Of a stretch of 9,586 bases of DNA, positions 1 to 7,063 are shown in pieces (within the stretch, counting starts at the first letter, position 1; each line of letters starts with the position of its first letter). A program made the position numbers and the translations under genes. The notes under the pieces are model-generated. The model had not been told where the DNA came from, made no database searches, and saw nothing but the letters and a program-made list of their open reading frames with translations. The DNA is from an uncultured Oscillospiraceae bacterium (GTDB lineage: Bacteria; Bacillota; Clostridia; Oscillospirales; Oscillospiraceae): positions 1-9,586 of the forward strand of contig CAKTFW010000048.1 in assembly GCA_934561175.1 (NCBI GenBank), written 5' to 3'.

Positions 1-1
1 G

Positions 2-1624
2 GTGATCCGGGATGTGGCGCAGGATCTTGCAGATGAAACCGGTTATACGCTGGATAGTGCAAATAAGATGATCCGTTCCGGCGGCTTTAAGATTTATTGC
101 ACATTGGATGTGGATCTGCAGGAAAAAGTGGATCAGATTTATACAGATCTGACTAATGTGCCGGATACAGCCAGCTCTCAGCAGTTGCAATCTGCGATTG
201 TATTGCTGGATAATGAGACTGGTAATGTGGTCGCACTGGCAGGCGGTGTCGGTGAAAAGAGCGGCTCTTTGACTTATTCCCGTGCGACACAGAGTCAGCT
301 TTCGCCCGGTTCGGCAATCAAACCGGTTACGGTTTATGGCCCTGCGCTGGAACTTGGACTCATTACACCTGCTTCTGTCTATGACGATACACCCTATTCG
401 ACAGATGGTGGGACGGCTTGGCCGCGTAACCAGAACGGCAGCTACAGCGGCCTGGTTTCCGTACAAAATGCTGTATCACGGTCTTTGAATACAGTGGCTG
501 TTAAACTGGTGGCGGAGATGACGCCGGAGTACTCTTATACCTTTGCCAAGGAGCGGTTGGGACTGACAACATTGGTCTCGGATGAGACGATCAACGGCCG
601 CGTTTTCACGGATGTTGCGCTGTCGCCGCTGGCATTGGGCAGCTTAACCAATGGCGTTACGGTAGAGGCACTGGCAGCGGCCTATGAGACCTTTGCAAAT
701 GGTGGTGCGTATCGGGAGCCGCATACTTATACACGGGTAGAAGATGCCAACGGCAATGTGATTCTGGATAACACCCAGGAACCAGTTGAAGCAATGAGTC
801 AGACAGCGGCCTGGTATATGACGGATATGCTCCATTATGCGGTGGAATATGGCACTGGTTCTCCGGCAAAACTGCCGAATATGCCGGTTGCAGGAAAGAC
901 GGGCACAACGAGCGACGACCATGACCGTTGGTTTGTTGGTTACACCCCCTACTATTGCGCGGCGGTCTGGTGCGGCTACGATGAGCCGGAAGAGGTCATT
1001 TTGACGAACAGCTCGACGAACCCTGCTGTAGCGCTGTGGCAGAAGGTGATGACACTGGTACATCAGGATTTGGAATACCGGGATTTTGAGCAGCCGACCA
1101 ATATTGTGGAAGCATCCTATTGCAGGGACTCCGGAATGCTGGCGACAGAGTGGTGCCGTCGGGATATTCGCGGCAGCCGTATTGTTTCCGGCAAATTCAG
1201 CGTCAACGATGTACCGACGGAGTATTGTACAACGCATGTGCCGGTTAGTATCTGTGCCGCGTCCGGTCATGTGGCCAATGAATACTGCAGCCAGGTGGAA
1301 GGCAATACGGTGACGGAATATGGTCTGCTGGGAATTGCACGATATTTCCAAAAATCGGGGATTTATGTACAGGATCAACAGTATGTGTATAACAGTGGCA
1401 GCATTCCAGCAGGCTTCTACTCTGCGGTATCTGGTGCGGCGAGTCCCATCAATCGGCCGTGTGAGATTCATACTGCGGAGAGCGTGATACCGGAAGAACC
1501 GCCGGTGAATCCGTTGGATCCGCTGAATCCGATAGATCCGGCAGCCCCTGATCAACCGTCTATTCTGCCGGACGGAACAATTGTACCGCCTACGGAGGAA
1601 AACGGTCAAACGAATGATGATTGA
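2..1624 (+). CDS. Class A penicillin-binding protein (PBP1A-type), C-terminal part, truncated by window edge
   Basis: This is the transpeptidase half of a bifunctional murein synthase that cross-links peptidoglycan outside the cytoplasmic membrane. The reading frame is open to the left edge, so the GTG at position 2 is not the start. The membrane anchor and most or all of the glycosyltransferase domain lie upstream. In the visible 540 residues the three penicillin-binding motifs are intact: SxxK in SPGSAIKP (nucleophile S104, K107), SxN as S161-L162-N163, and KTGTT at 299-303. After the domain comes a Cys-containing stretch (about 373-430) with the pattern C-RDSGMLATEW-C followed by YC and SIC, usual in Firmicutes class A PBPs. 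The protein ends in a Pro/Asp-rich tail (about 498-540). The stop codon lies 17 nt before the next gene, which suggests an operon. Family assignment is secure; which class A paralogue it is cannot be decided. Confidence 0.93.
   Translation: MIRDVAQDLADETGYTLDSANKMIRSGGFKIYCTLDVDLQEKVDQIYTDLTNVPDTASSQQLQSAIVLLDNETGNVVALAGGVGEKSGSLTYSRATQSQLSPGSAIKPVTVYGPALELGLITPASVYDDTPYSTDGGTAWPRNQNGSYSGLVSVQNAVSRSLNTVAVKLVAEMTPEYSYTFAKERLGLTTLVSDETINGRVFTDVALSPLALGSLTNGVTVEALAAAYETFANGGAYREPHTYTRVEDANGNVILDNTQEPVEAMSQTAAWYMTDMLHYAVEYGTGSPAKLPNMPVAGKTGTTSDDHDRWFVGYTPYYCAAVWCGYDEPEEVILTNSSTNPAVALWQKVMTLVHQDLEYRDFEQPTNIVEASYCRDSGMLATEWCRRDIRGSRIVSGKFSVNDVPTEYCTTHVPVSICAASGHVANEYCSQVEGNTVTEYGLLGIARYFQKSGIYVQDQQYVYNSGSIPAGFYSAVSGAASPINRPCEIHTAESVIPEEPPVNPLDPLNPIDPAAPDQPSILPDGTIVPPTEENGQTNDD
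1508..1540 (+). repeat. 9-bp tandem repeat encoding (N/D)P(L/I) units in the PBP tail
   Basis: About 3.7 imperfect copies of a 9-base unit of the form aatccgttg / gatccgctg / aatccgata / gatccg lie inside the PBP gene. They encode NPL-DPL-NPI-DP (residues 503-513). The unit is a multiple of three, so changes in copy number would keep the frame and only lengthen or shorten the proline-rich tail. Confidence 0.7.
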
Positions 1625-1631
1625 CAAAAGC

Positions 1632-1636
1632 AGGTG
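1632..1636 (+). promoter_or_regulatory. Shine-Dalgarno AGGTG deciding the methyltransferase start
   Basis: AGGTG lies 5 nt before ATG 1642 and only 2 nt before ATG 1639. The upstream in-frame TTG at 1621 has its nearest SD-like GGAGG about 22 nt away (1594-1598), which is too far. ATG 1642 is therefore preferred and ATG 1639 is the alternative. Confidence 0.6.
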
Positions 1637-1641
1637 ACATG

Positions 1642-2502
1642 ATGTGGATATCTGACCAATGGACAGATTATGAGGTACTGGATACTTCTGCAGGAGAAAA
1701 ACTGGAGCGGTGGGGGGACTATTATCTGGTGCGGCCGGATCCCCAGGTAATTTGGGATACACCGCGCAAGAATCCGCTGTGGAAAAATTGCCATGCCCGC
1801 TATGCCAGATCCCGTACAGGCGGGGGGCAGTGGTCTCGCAATTCGTTGCCGGAGCGCTGGCAGATCCGTTATGGCCCCTTGACTTTTAATGTGAAACCGA
1901 TGAACTTCAAGCATACGGGCGTATTTCCGGAGCAGGCGGCAAACTGGGATTTTATTATGGACACGATTCGCGGGGCGGGGAGGCCGGTCAGCGTTTTGAA
2001 TTTGTTCGCCTATACAGGCGGTGCAACGCTGGCAGCCGCGGCTGCAGGTGCAGCAGTCTGCCATGTAGACGCTGCCCGCGGTATGGTTGCCTGGGCACGG
2101 GAGAATGCAAAATCTTCCGGATTGGAGGATCGCCCGATCCGCTGGATTGTAGACGACTGCGCAAAGTTTGTGGAACGAGAAATCAAGCGTGGTCGGCGCT
2201 ATGACGCCATTATTATGGATCCGCCTTCTTATGGCCGCGGCCCATCCGGGGAGATCTGGAAACTGGAAAAGGATCTGTATCCGTTTTTGCAGTTGGTATC
2301 TGGTGTTCTCTCGGATGATCCGCTGTTTATGATTGTCAATTCCTATACAACGGGATTGGCGCCCTCTGTAGTAGGATACCTGTTAAATACAATTGTCAGT
2401 GGAAAATACGGTGGCCATGCAGTGTGTGATGAATTGGGCCTGCCGGTGCGCGACAGCGGACTGGTGCTGCCCTGCGGTGCGACTGGCCGATGGACGAAGT
2501 GA
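1642..2502 (+). CDS. Class I SAM-dependent methyltransferase, COG1092/RlmI-like, lacking a PUA domain
   Basis: This is a predicted cytoplasmic Rossmann-fold methyltransferase of about 286 aa, probably acting on rRNA by analogy with the RlmI/RlmK group; the substrate is inferred, not shown. Numbering from ATG 1642, motif I is LNLFAYTGG (about 119-127), followed by an acidic residue in VCHVDAARG (D143) that should contact the SAM ribose. Next come VDDC (170-173) and the catalytic-region motif DPPSYGRG (193-200). The segment FKHTGVFPEQAANWD (89-103) before motif I resembles the TG-x-FPEQ-x-NW signature of this subfamily. RlmI has an N-terminal PUA domain of about 80 residues; here the N-terminus is a different, shorter beta-rich stretch. 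The gene begins 17 nt after the PBP stop and ends 8 nt before ecfA1, each with its own SD. An older alternative start is TTG 1621. Family is certain; target base and molecule are unknown. Confidence 0.85.
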   Translation: MWISDQWTDYEVLDTSAGEKLERWGDYYLVRPDPQVIWDTPRKNPLWKNCHARYARSRTGGGQWSRNSLPERWQIRYGPLTFNVKPMNFKHTGVFPEQAANWDFIMDTIRGAGRPVSVLNLFAYTGGATLAAAAAGAAVCHVDAARGMVAWARENAKSSGLEDRPIRWIVDDCAKFVEREIKRGRRYDAIIMDPPSYGRGPSGEIWKLEKDLYPFLQLVSGVLSDDPLFMIVNSYTTGLAPSVVGYLLNTIVSGKYGGHAVCDELGLPVRDSGLVLPCGATGRWTK

Positions 2503-2505
2503 GGA
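2501..2505 (+). promoter_or_regulatory. Shine-Dalgarno GAGGA deciding the ecfA1 start
   Basis: GAGGA overlaps the methyltransferase stop codon and stands 5 nt before ATG 2511. The earlier in-frame ATG at 2490 would add seven residues but has no SD before it, so ATG 2511 is chosen. The site sits at the end of the upstream gene, which favours translational coupling. Confidence 0.65.
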
Positions 2506-2510
2506 AGACC

Positions 2511-3362
2511 ATGGAAGAAGCAATAAAGGTAGAAAATCTTACCTATTCCTATCCGGCGCATGAGGGAAAAACATCGATACCGGTGTTTGAAAATTTGAAT
2601 CTGGAGATTGCGTCCGGAAGCTTTGTGGCTGTGCTTGGGCATAATGGCTGTGGAAAATCTACTTTGGCAAAGCATTTTAATGCGATCCTGCTGCCATCAG
2701 GCGGAACGGTTTATGTATATGGCATGAACAGCGCAGATGAGAAGCTGCTGCTGCAAATTCGCCAGCATGTAGGTATGGTATTCCAGAATCCGGACAATCA
2801 GATCGTTTCCAATGTAGTGGAAGAGGATGTTGCATTTGCACCGGAAAATCTTGGAATTGAACCTGCTGAAATTCGCAAGCGGGTAGACGATGCACTGAAA
2901 CGCGTTGGCATGTATGATTTTCGGGAGCATGCGCCGCATTTGCTGTCTGGTGGCCAAAAACAGCGGGTTGCCATTGCAGGTGTCATTGCGATGCGCCCGA
3001 AATGTATTGTGTTGGACGAGCCGACTGCAATGCTGGACCCACAGGGTCGACAGGAAGTTATGAAAACGGTTCGACAGTTGAACCAGGAAGATGGTGTGAC
3101 GGTTGTACTGATTACCCACCATATGCGTGAGGCGGCACAGGCTGACCGCGTGGTGGTTATGTCAGAAGGGCATGTAATTGCGGACGGTACACCAAAGGAA
3201 GTATTCACCCATGTGGAATTGCTGAAGTCCGTGCGGCTTACGGTTCCGGAGACAACAGAACTGCTCTACAGTCTGAATGAAGCCGGATGCAACCTGCCGT
3301 TGGATGCACTTTCCGTGGAAGAGTGTGCACAGGCACTTTATCACGCATTTGCAAAGGCCTGA
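2511..3362 (+). CDS. ecfA1: Energy-coupling factor transporter ATPase EcfA1
   Basis: This is one of the two ABC ATPases that power a group II ECF importer for vitamins or metal ions, on the cytoplasmic face of the membrane. It has 283 aa from ATG 2511, the usual length. All nucleotide-binding elements are present: Walker A GHNGCGKST (43-51), Q-loop VFQNPDNQ (Q92), signature LSGGQ (145-149), Walker B CIVLDE (D169, E170) and the switch His in ITHH (H203). The Q-loop form FQNPDNQ followed by VVEEDVAFAPEN is typical of the EcfA1 (CbiO) subfamily. The C-terminal extension holds a TVPETTELLYSL segment of the kind seen in EcfA proteins rather than in generic importers. It is followed after 24 nt by the paralogue ecfA2. 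The order A1-A2-T-truA is conserved in Firmicutes and supports the assignment. Confidence 0.96.
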   Translation: MEEAIKVENLTYSYPAHEGKTSIPVFENLNLEIASGSFVAVLGHNGCGKSTLAKHFNAILLPSGGTVYVYGMNSADEKLLLQIRQHVGMVFQNPDNQIVSNVVEEDVAFAPENLGIEPAEIRKRVDDALKRVGMYDFREHAPHLLSGGQKQRVAIAGVIAMRPKCIVLDEPTAMLDPQGRQEVMKTVRQLNQEDGVTVVLITHHMREAAQADRVVVMSEGHVIADGTPKEVFTHVELLKSVRLTVPETTELLYSLNEAGCNLPLDALSVEECAQALYHAFAKA

Positions 3363-3373
3363 TGCCAAAGATC

Positions 3374-3378
3374 GGAGG
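3374..3378 (+). promoter_or_regulatory. Shine-Dalgarno GGAGG supporting a TTG start for ecfA2
   Basis: A strong GGAGG lies 8 nt before TTG 3387. No ATG or GTG occurs in this frame near it, and the residues after the TTG match the normal N-terminus of EcfA2, so TTG is taken as the start. Confidence 0.75.
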
Positions 3379-3386
3379 AACAATCA

Positions 3387-4250
3387 TTGCCCATTATTGA
3401 GACAAGGGAGCTTTCGCATGTCTACAGTGCAGGGACACCGTTTGAACACAGTGGAATTGAGCATGTGAACTTCTCCGCAGAACGCGGGGAATTTGTTGGA
3501 ATCATCGGTCATACAGGATCTGGAAAATCCACGCTGATGCAGCATTTGAACGGCCTTTTGAAGCCGACGAGTGGCCAGGTGCTGTTTCGTGGAGAAGATA
3601 TTTGGAAATCGAAGGAATTTACACGGCAGATTCGTTTTAAAGTCGGCCTGGTTTTCCAGTATCCGGAGTATCAGCTTTTTGAGGAGACGGTTGCGCGGGA
3701 TATTGCCTTTGGCCCGAAAAATATGGGGCTGAAAAATGATGAAATTCAGCGCCGGGTTCACGCGGCGGCAGAACTGGTGGGACTATCCAAAAGTCAGCTT
3801 GAAAAATCTCCGTTTGATCTGTCTGGCGGTCAAAAACGCCGCGTGGCGATTGCAGGTGTTATTGCCATGGAGCCAGAGGTCTTAATTCTGGACGAGCCGA
3901 CGGCGGGATTGGATCCTATCGGTCGGGAAACGGTTTTGCAGAATATCCGGGATTATCAGGCTGCTTCCAATGCGACCATTATCATGGTCAGTCATTCGAT
4001 GGAAGAAATAGCATCCAATGTGGATCGGCTGTTTGTAATGAATCACAGCCGTGCTGTGATGGAAGGAACGCCGCAGGCAGTGTTTGCCCATGCAGATGAG
4101 TTGGTTCAAATCGGCCTTGCAGTTCCACAGGTGACATCGGTTTTGCTGCGGTTGCGGGAACTGGGCCTGCCGGTGGATACATCGGCCTATACGGTGGAAC
4201 AAGCACGCGATGCGCTTTTGGCTTTGAAGGGAGGCGCAGACCATGCTTAA
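3387..4250 (+). CDS. ecfA2: Energy-coupling factor transporter ATPase EcfA2
   Basis: This is the second ATPase of the ECF module; it pairs with EcfA1 as a heterodimer that binds EcfT. It has 287 aa, a normal length, and starts with TTG. Motifs: Walker A GHTGSGKST (41-49), Q-loop VFQYPEYQLF (Q91), signature LSGGQ (145-149), Walker B VLILDE (D169, E170) and switch His VSHS (H203). The Q-loop sequence FQYPEYQLFEETV is diagnostic of EcfA2 as opposed to the FQNPDNQ of EcfA1. The C-terminal segment AVPQVTSVLLRLRELG corresponds to the EcfA-specific extension also seen in the neighbour. Its last 8 nt overlap the start of ecfT, so the two are probably translationally coupled, which fits subunits made in fixed ratio. 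Confidence 0.96.
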   Translation: MPIIETRELSHVYSAGTPFEHSGIEHVNFSAERGEFVGIIGHTGSGKSTLMQHLNGLLKPTSGQVLFRGEDIWKSKEFTRQIRFKVGLVFQYPEYQLFEETVARDIAFGPKNMGLKNDEIQRRVHAAAELVGLSKSQLEKSPFDLSGGQKRRVAIAGVIAMEPEVLILDEPTAGLDPIGRETVLQNIRDYQAASNATIIMVSHSMEEIASNVDRLFVMNHSRAVMEGTPQAVFAHADELVQIGLAVPQVTSVLLRLRELGLPVDTSAYTVEQARDALLALKGGADHA

Positions 4251-5046
4251 GGATATCACATTGGGACAGTATTTCCCTGGAAATACGATTGTGCATCGCC
4301 TGGACCCCAGAACAAAAATCTGGATGGTCGTGATGTATATCGTCGCACTGTTTACGGCAAAGTGGTTTGTCTCCTATGGGATCATGTTGATCTTTTTGAT
4401 TAGTTCGATTTTGCTGTCTAAAATCGAACTAAAGACGATTCTTCGGGGCATGAAGCCGCTGATTTTGATTATTATCATTACCGGTATCCTTAATATGTTC
4501 TATACGGCGGGAGAACCGCTGGTATCTTTCTGGATTTTCACCATTACAAAAGAAGGTTTAGTGCGTGCATTCTTTATGGTGATCCGCATCCTGATGCTGG
4601 TAACGGGAACATTCCTGCTGACTTATACAACTTCGCCGATTGCGTTGACGGATGGTCTTGAGAACATGATGGCGCCGCTGAAAAAGATCAAGGTGCCGGT
4701 GCATGAACTCTCAATGATGATGTCCATCGCGTTGCGCTTCATTCCGACGCTGATTGAGGAGACCGACAAGATTATCTCTGCGCAAAAAGCGCGGGGCGCT
4801 GATTTTGAATCTGGTAATTTGATTCAACGGGCAAAAGCATTGATCCCCATTCTGGTGCCGTTGTTTATCAGTGCGTTTCGCCGCGCAGACGAACTGGCTG
4901 TGGCGATGGAGTGCCGCTGTTATCACGGTGGCGAAGGCCGAACACGGATGAAACAGCTGCGTTATGTACTGCGTGACGGAATTACACTACTCATTGGTCT
5001 TTTGATTGTAGCAGGAATGTTTGTTCTTCGACACTTTGGATTTTGA
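4243..5046 (+). CDS. ecfT: Energy-coupling factor transporter transmembrane protein EcfT
   Basis: This is the membrane scaffold that couples the EcfA ATPases to interchangeable substrate-binding S proteins. It has 267 aa, the usual length. The N-terminal LGQYFPGNTIVHRLDPRTKI segment is characteristic of the family. Hydrophobic segments lie at about 26-60, 70-88, 105-128, 200-212 and 245-263. The two coupling-helix motifs that dock into the ATPases are visible: AQKARGAD (ARG at 183-185) and AMECRCYHGG (ECR at 223-225), the second with Cys224 where many homologues have Ala. An SD AAGGGAGG (4227-4234) stands 8 nt before the ATG, inside the end of ecfA2. No S component is in the window, so the module is probably shared by several S proteins encoded elsewhere, as in other group II systems. 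Confidence 0.95.
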   Translation: MLKDITLGQYFPGNTIVHRLDPRTKIWMVVMYIVALFTAKWFVSYGIMLIFLISSILLSKIELKTILRGMKPLILIIIITGILNMFYTAGEPLVSFWIFTITKEGLVRAFFMVIRILMLVTGTFLLTYTTSPIALTDGLENMMAPLKKIKVPVHELSMMMSIALRFIPTLIEETDKIISAQKARGADFESGNLIQRAKALIPILVPLFISAFRRADELAVAMECRCYHGGEGRTRMKQLRYVLRDGITLLIGLLIVAGMFVLRHFGF

Positions 5047-5052
5047 TGATAT

Positions 5053-5058
5053 AAGGAG
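5053..5058 (+). promoter_or_regulatory. Shine-Dalgarno AAGGAG deciding the truA start
   Basis: AAGGAG lies 5 nt before ATG 5064. The in-frame GTG at 5058 overlaps the SD itself and so cannot be served by it. ATG 5064 is preferred. Confidence 0.7.
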
Positions 5059-5063
5059 TGCAT

Positions 5064-5828
5064 ATGCGGAATCTGGCATTGACCCTGATGTACGAGGGAA
5101 CAAATTATCATGGCTGGCAAGTGCAGAAGACTGAGGTGACGATCGCAGGCACCTTGGAGCAGGCAGCGGCACAAGTCGTGGGGCATCCGGTTAAGATGAC
5201 CGGATGCGGCCGAACAGATGCGGGAGTTCATGCAAAGGTCTATGTCACCAATTTTCGCACGACAGCGCGAATCCCGACAGAGCGACTGCCTTATGCGTTG
5301 AATACGCATCTGCCGCCAGACATTGTCGTTACAAACTGTATGGAAGTGCCAGAGAATTTTAATGCAATCGGTTCCTGTGTAAAGAAAGAATATACCTATT
5401 ATATTTATAATTCACGGATCCGGAATCCCTTTTATGTCAATCGTGCATGGTTTTACCCGTCGAAGCTGGATGAATCTATAATGCGCCGTGCCGCGCAGCA
5501 GTTTGTTGGGACCCATGATTTTGCTGCAGTGCGGAGCGTTGGAACTGATGTCAAGAGTACCGTCCGTACAGTATATTATTATGAGGTAGAACGCAGAGAA
5601 AATCTCTTTATGCTGCGGGTCTGTGCGAATGGATTCCTGTATAATATGGCACGCGCTATGGCTGGAACGGTGGTTTATGCGGCGGAAGGAAAATTCCCGC
5701 CGGAACAGATTGGAGCCATTCTGGAATCCGGAAACCGAACTGCAGCAGGGCCGACGGTCCCGCCAGGCGGACTGTATATGACGAAACTTTGGTATGATGA
5801 TGGGGAGGTTGCGTTTCATGTCGGATAA
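5064..5828 (+). CDS. truA: tRNA pseudouridine(38-40) synthase TruA
   Basis: This enzyme isomerises uridines at positions 38-40 in the anticodon stem-loop of many tRNAs, in the cytoplasm and without cofactor. It has 254 aa from ATG 5064, the normal length. The catalytic motif GCGRTDAGVHA is present with the nucleophilic aspartate at about D52. Other family landmarks are YEGTNYHGWQ near the N-terminus, the KKEYTYYIYN strand, VGTHDFAA and FLYNMARAMAGTVV near the C-terminus. It begins 17 nt after ecfT, the usual Firmicutes neighbour, and its last 11 nt overlap the following gene. Nothing is missing or unusual in the sequence. Confidence 0.97.
   Translation: MRNLALTLMYEGTNYHGWQVQKTEVTIAGTLEQAAAQVVGHPVKMTGCGRTDAGVHAKVYVTNFRTTARIPTERLPYALNTHLPPDIVVTNCMEVPENFNAIGSCVKKEYTYYIYNSRIRNPFYVNRAWFYPSKLDESIMRRAAQQFVGTHDFAAVRSVGTDVKSTVRTVYYYEVERRENLFMLRVCANGFLYNMARAMAGTVVYAAEGKFPPEQIGAILESGNRTAAGPTVPPGGLYMTKLWYDDGEVAFHVG
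5802..5808 (+). promoter_or_regulatory. Shine-Dalgarno GGGGAGG deciding the start of the membrane propeller gene
   Basis: GGGGAGG inside the end of truA lies 9 nt before ATG 5818. The earlier in-frame ATGs from 5794 fall upstream of or within this SD and lack one of their own, so ATG 5818 is chosen. Confidence 0.7.
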
Positions 5829-6972
5829 TGTTACGCAGATGTTTCCCCGTCCGGAACGGAAGCGATCAGTTCATCTGGCGATTCTCATTGCGGTGTTTGT
5901 TCTGGTGATTGGAACGGTCATTGCGTTGCTCTGTTATGAGTCCGGCCATTTTGACAGTCTTCGCCGTTTCTTTACTTATCTGGGGAGCGATGGCGAAGAT
6001 TATTTTACTTATGAAATGCACAGCGGGAGCATTTATGCAGATTTGAATCGAGATTTAGCGGTGGCCTCATCCGGAGAACTGACGATGTTGACTTCCGGTG
6101 GTAGCCAGGTTGCCAGAGCGCAGGTTTCACTTACAACCCCTGCGCTGCAGCTCGGGCGAAAGGTTGCAATGGCTTATGATGTCGGCGGAACTACGCTGGC
6201 AGCAATTTCAGAAAAGCAGGGGACTGTTTTGAATGAATCAGTGGAGGGAACGATTCTGGATGCGGATATTTCCAATGGAGATCGGATTTGTGTTGCATCC
6301 TATACCAGCAGCTATAAAACGGTTCTGACAGCTTATAATGCAGATTATCAGGCTTATTATCGCTGGTATTCCTCCAGTGCATTTTTGCCCAACTGTGCAA
6401 TTTCCAAGGATGGCAGTTGGATGGCTGCAGTGGGCCTTGGACAGCAGGCGCATACTTTTGACAGCACCTTATATTTCTTCAATACGGAATCGGAAGAGGA
6501 TCCGACTTCAGTATCGCTGGGGGATTTACTGGTGCTGGATATGGACATTACAAAACGAAATCAGATTGTTCTGGTAGGGGATAGCCGGGCGCAAGTCTGC
6601 AATCGAAGTGGAGAAGAAATTGCACGCTATGAGTATGGCAGCAGCTATCTGGAAAATTTTGACTTTGGCGGAAATGACTTTCTGACGCTTGCGATGAATA
6701 TGTATATGGCGGGCAACAATTACTCGCTTGTAACGGTACCACTGTCTGGCGGGGAAGCGCATACGGTTTATTTAGGGGAGGAGATTCTGTCCCTATCCGC
6801 TAAGGGAGACTATATTGCAGTGCTCACCATGGGCGGTTTGACAATTTATCGCTCTGATTTAACAGAATATGCCAAAACGGAAGAGATTGCATCTGTTTCA
6901 GATGTTGTAATGCGGGATGATGGATCGGCGTTGCTGATTGGCAGCAATTCTGCCCGACTGTTTATTCCATAA
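5818..6972 (+). CDS. Membrane-anchored predicted beta-propeller protein, DUF5711-like, function unknown
   Basis: The product is 384 aa from ATG 5818. A short basic N-terminus (RPERKRSVH, about 11-19) precedes one hydrophobic helix (about 20-40), so the protein is predicted to be anchored with its large C-terminal part outside the membrane. There is no lipobox or sortase motif. The rest is beta-rich and shows seven to eight degenerate repeats of about 40 residues with the form (D/N/G)-x-hydrophobic-A-V... followed by a strand such as TLYFFN or LTIYRS; examples start near residues 78, 114, 152, 197, 247, 285, 329 and 367. This is the look of a WD40/PQQ-like propeller. The overall pattern resembles the clostridial DUF5711 family, recalled from memory and not checked. 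It overlaps truA by 11 nt and so belongs to the same transcript. No catalytic motif is evident. A ligand- or wall-sensing role is possible but unproven. Confidence 0.75.
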   Translation: MSDNVTQMFPRPERKRSVHLAILIAVFVLVIGTVIALLCYESGHFDSLRRFFTYLGSDGEDYFTYEMHSGSIYADLNRDLAVASSGELTMLTSGGSQVARAQVSLTTPALQLGRKVAMAYDVGGTTLAAISEKQGTVLNESVEGTILDADISNGDRICVASYTSSYKTVLTAYNADYQAYYRWYSSSAFLPNCAISKDGSWMAAVGLGQQAHTFDSTLYFFNTESEEDPTSVSLGDLLVLDMDITKRNQIVLVGDSRAQVCNRSGEEIARYEYGSSYLENFDFGGNDFLTLAMNMYMAGNNYSLVTVPLSGGEAHTVYLGEEILSLSAKGDYIAVLTMGGLTIYRSDLTEYAKTEEIASVSDVVMRDDGSALLIGSNSARLFIP

Positions 6973-6988
6973 ACGGGTGGATTTGTAG

Positions 6989-7018
6989 TTTGCATTTGGC
7001 TTTATGCTGTGTTATACT
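6989..7018 (+). promoter_or_regulatory. Sigma-A-type promoter with extended -10 upstream of the ClpE-like gene
   Basis: The -10 element is TATACT (7013-7018), preceded by TG one base upstream (TGT-TATACT), an extended -10. A weak -35, TTGCAT (6990-6995), sits at the ideal 17-nt spacing, or TTTGCA (6989-6994) at 18 nt. Transcription would start near 7025, about 46 nt before the ATG at 7071. The promoter also overlaps the in-frame ATG at 6990, which argues against that ATG as the translation start. Confidence 0.6.
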
Positions 7019-7045
7019 GCAAAGAAATTGGATACCACCTATTGA

Positions 7046-7052
7046 TTTGACC
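7046..7052 (+). promoter_or_regulatory. Possible CtsR half-site (TTTGACC) in the 5' leader
   Basis: TTTGACC is the exact complement of the CtsR heptad GGTCAAA. CtsR normally binds two heptads in tandem with a 3-nt spacer; here the neighbouring position (7036-7042, cacctat) does not match. The site lies between the predicted transcription start and the SD of a clpE-like gene, the right kind of target, but a single 7-mer can occur by chance. Confidence 0.3.
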
Positions 7053-7057
7053 AACGC

Positions 7058-7063
7058 GAGGAG
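7058..7063 (+). promoter_or_regulatory. Shine-Dalgarno GAGGAG deciding the ClpE-like start
   Basis: GAGGAG lies 7 nt before ATG 7071, directly ahead of the zinc-finger N-terminus. The longer frame from ATG 6990 would begin inside the predicted promoter and has no SD. Confidence 0.8.

Noticed and set aside
1621..1650. Perfect TTGACA (1621-1626) as a -35 box before the methyltransferase
   Set aside because: At 16-19 nt spacing there is no acceptable -10 (GTGGAT, TGGATA), and the window would overlap the coding start.
644..1762. Long minus-strand open frame (372 codons) opposite the PBP gene
   Set aside because: It crosses the boundary between two well-supported + strand genes, is rich in Arg/His/Cys as expected of an antisense shadow, and shows no recognisable domain.
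6976..7039. GGTGG/CCACC pairing in the leader region as a possible riboswitch or attenuator
   Set aside because: Only five base pairs with a loop over 50 nt, and the promoter lies inside it; no supporting stem was found.
7036..7052. Full tandem CtsR operator or CIRCE element before the ClpE-like gene
   Set aside because: Only one heptad matches; the second position is unrelated, and no CIRCE-type inverted repeat is present.
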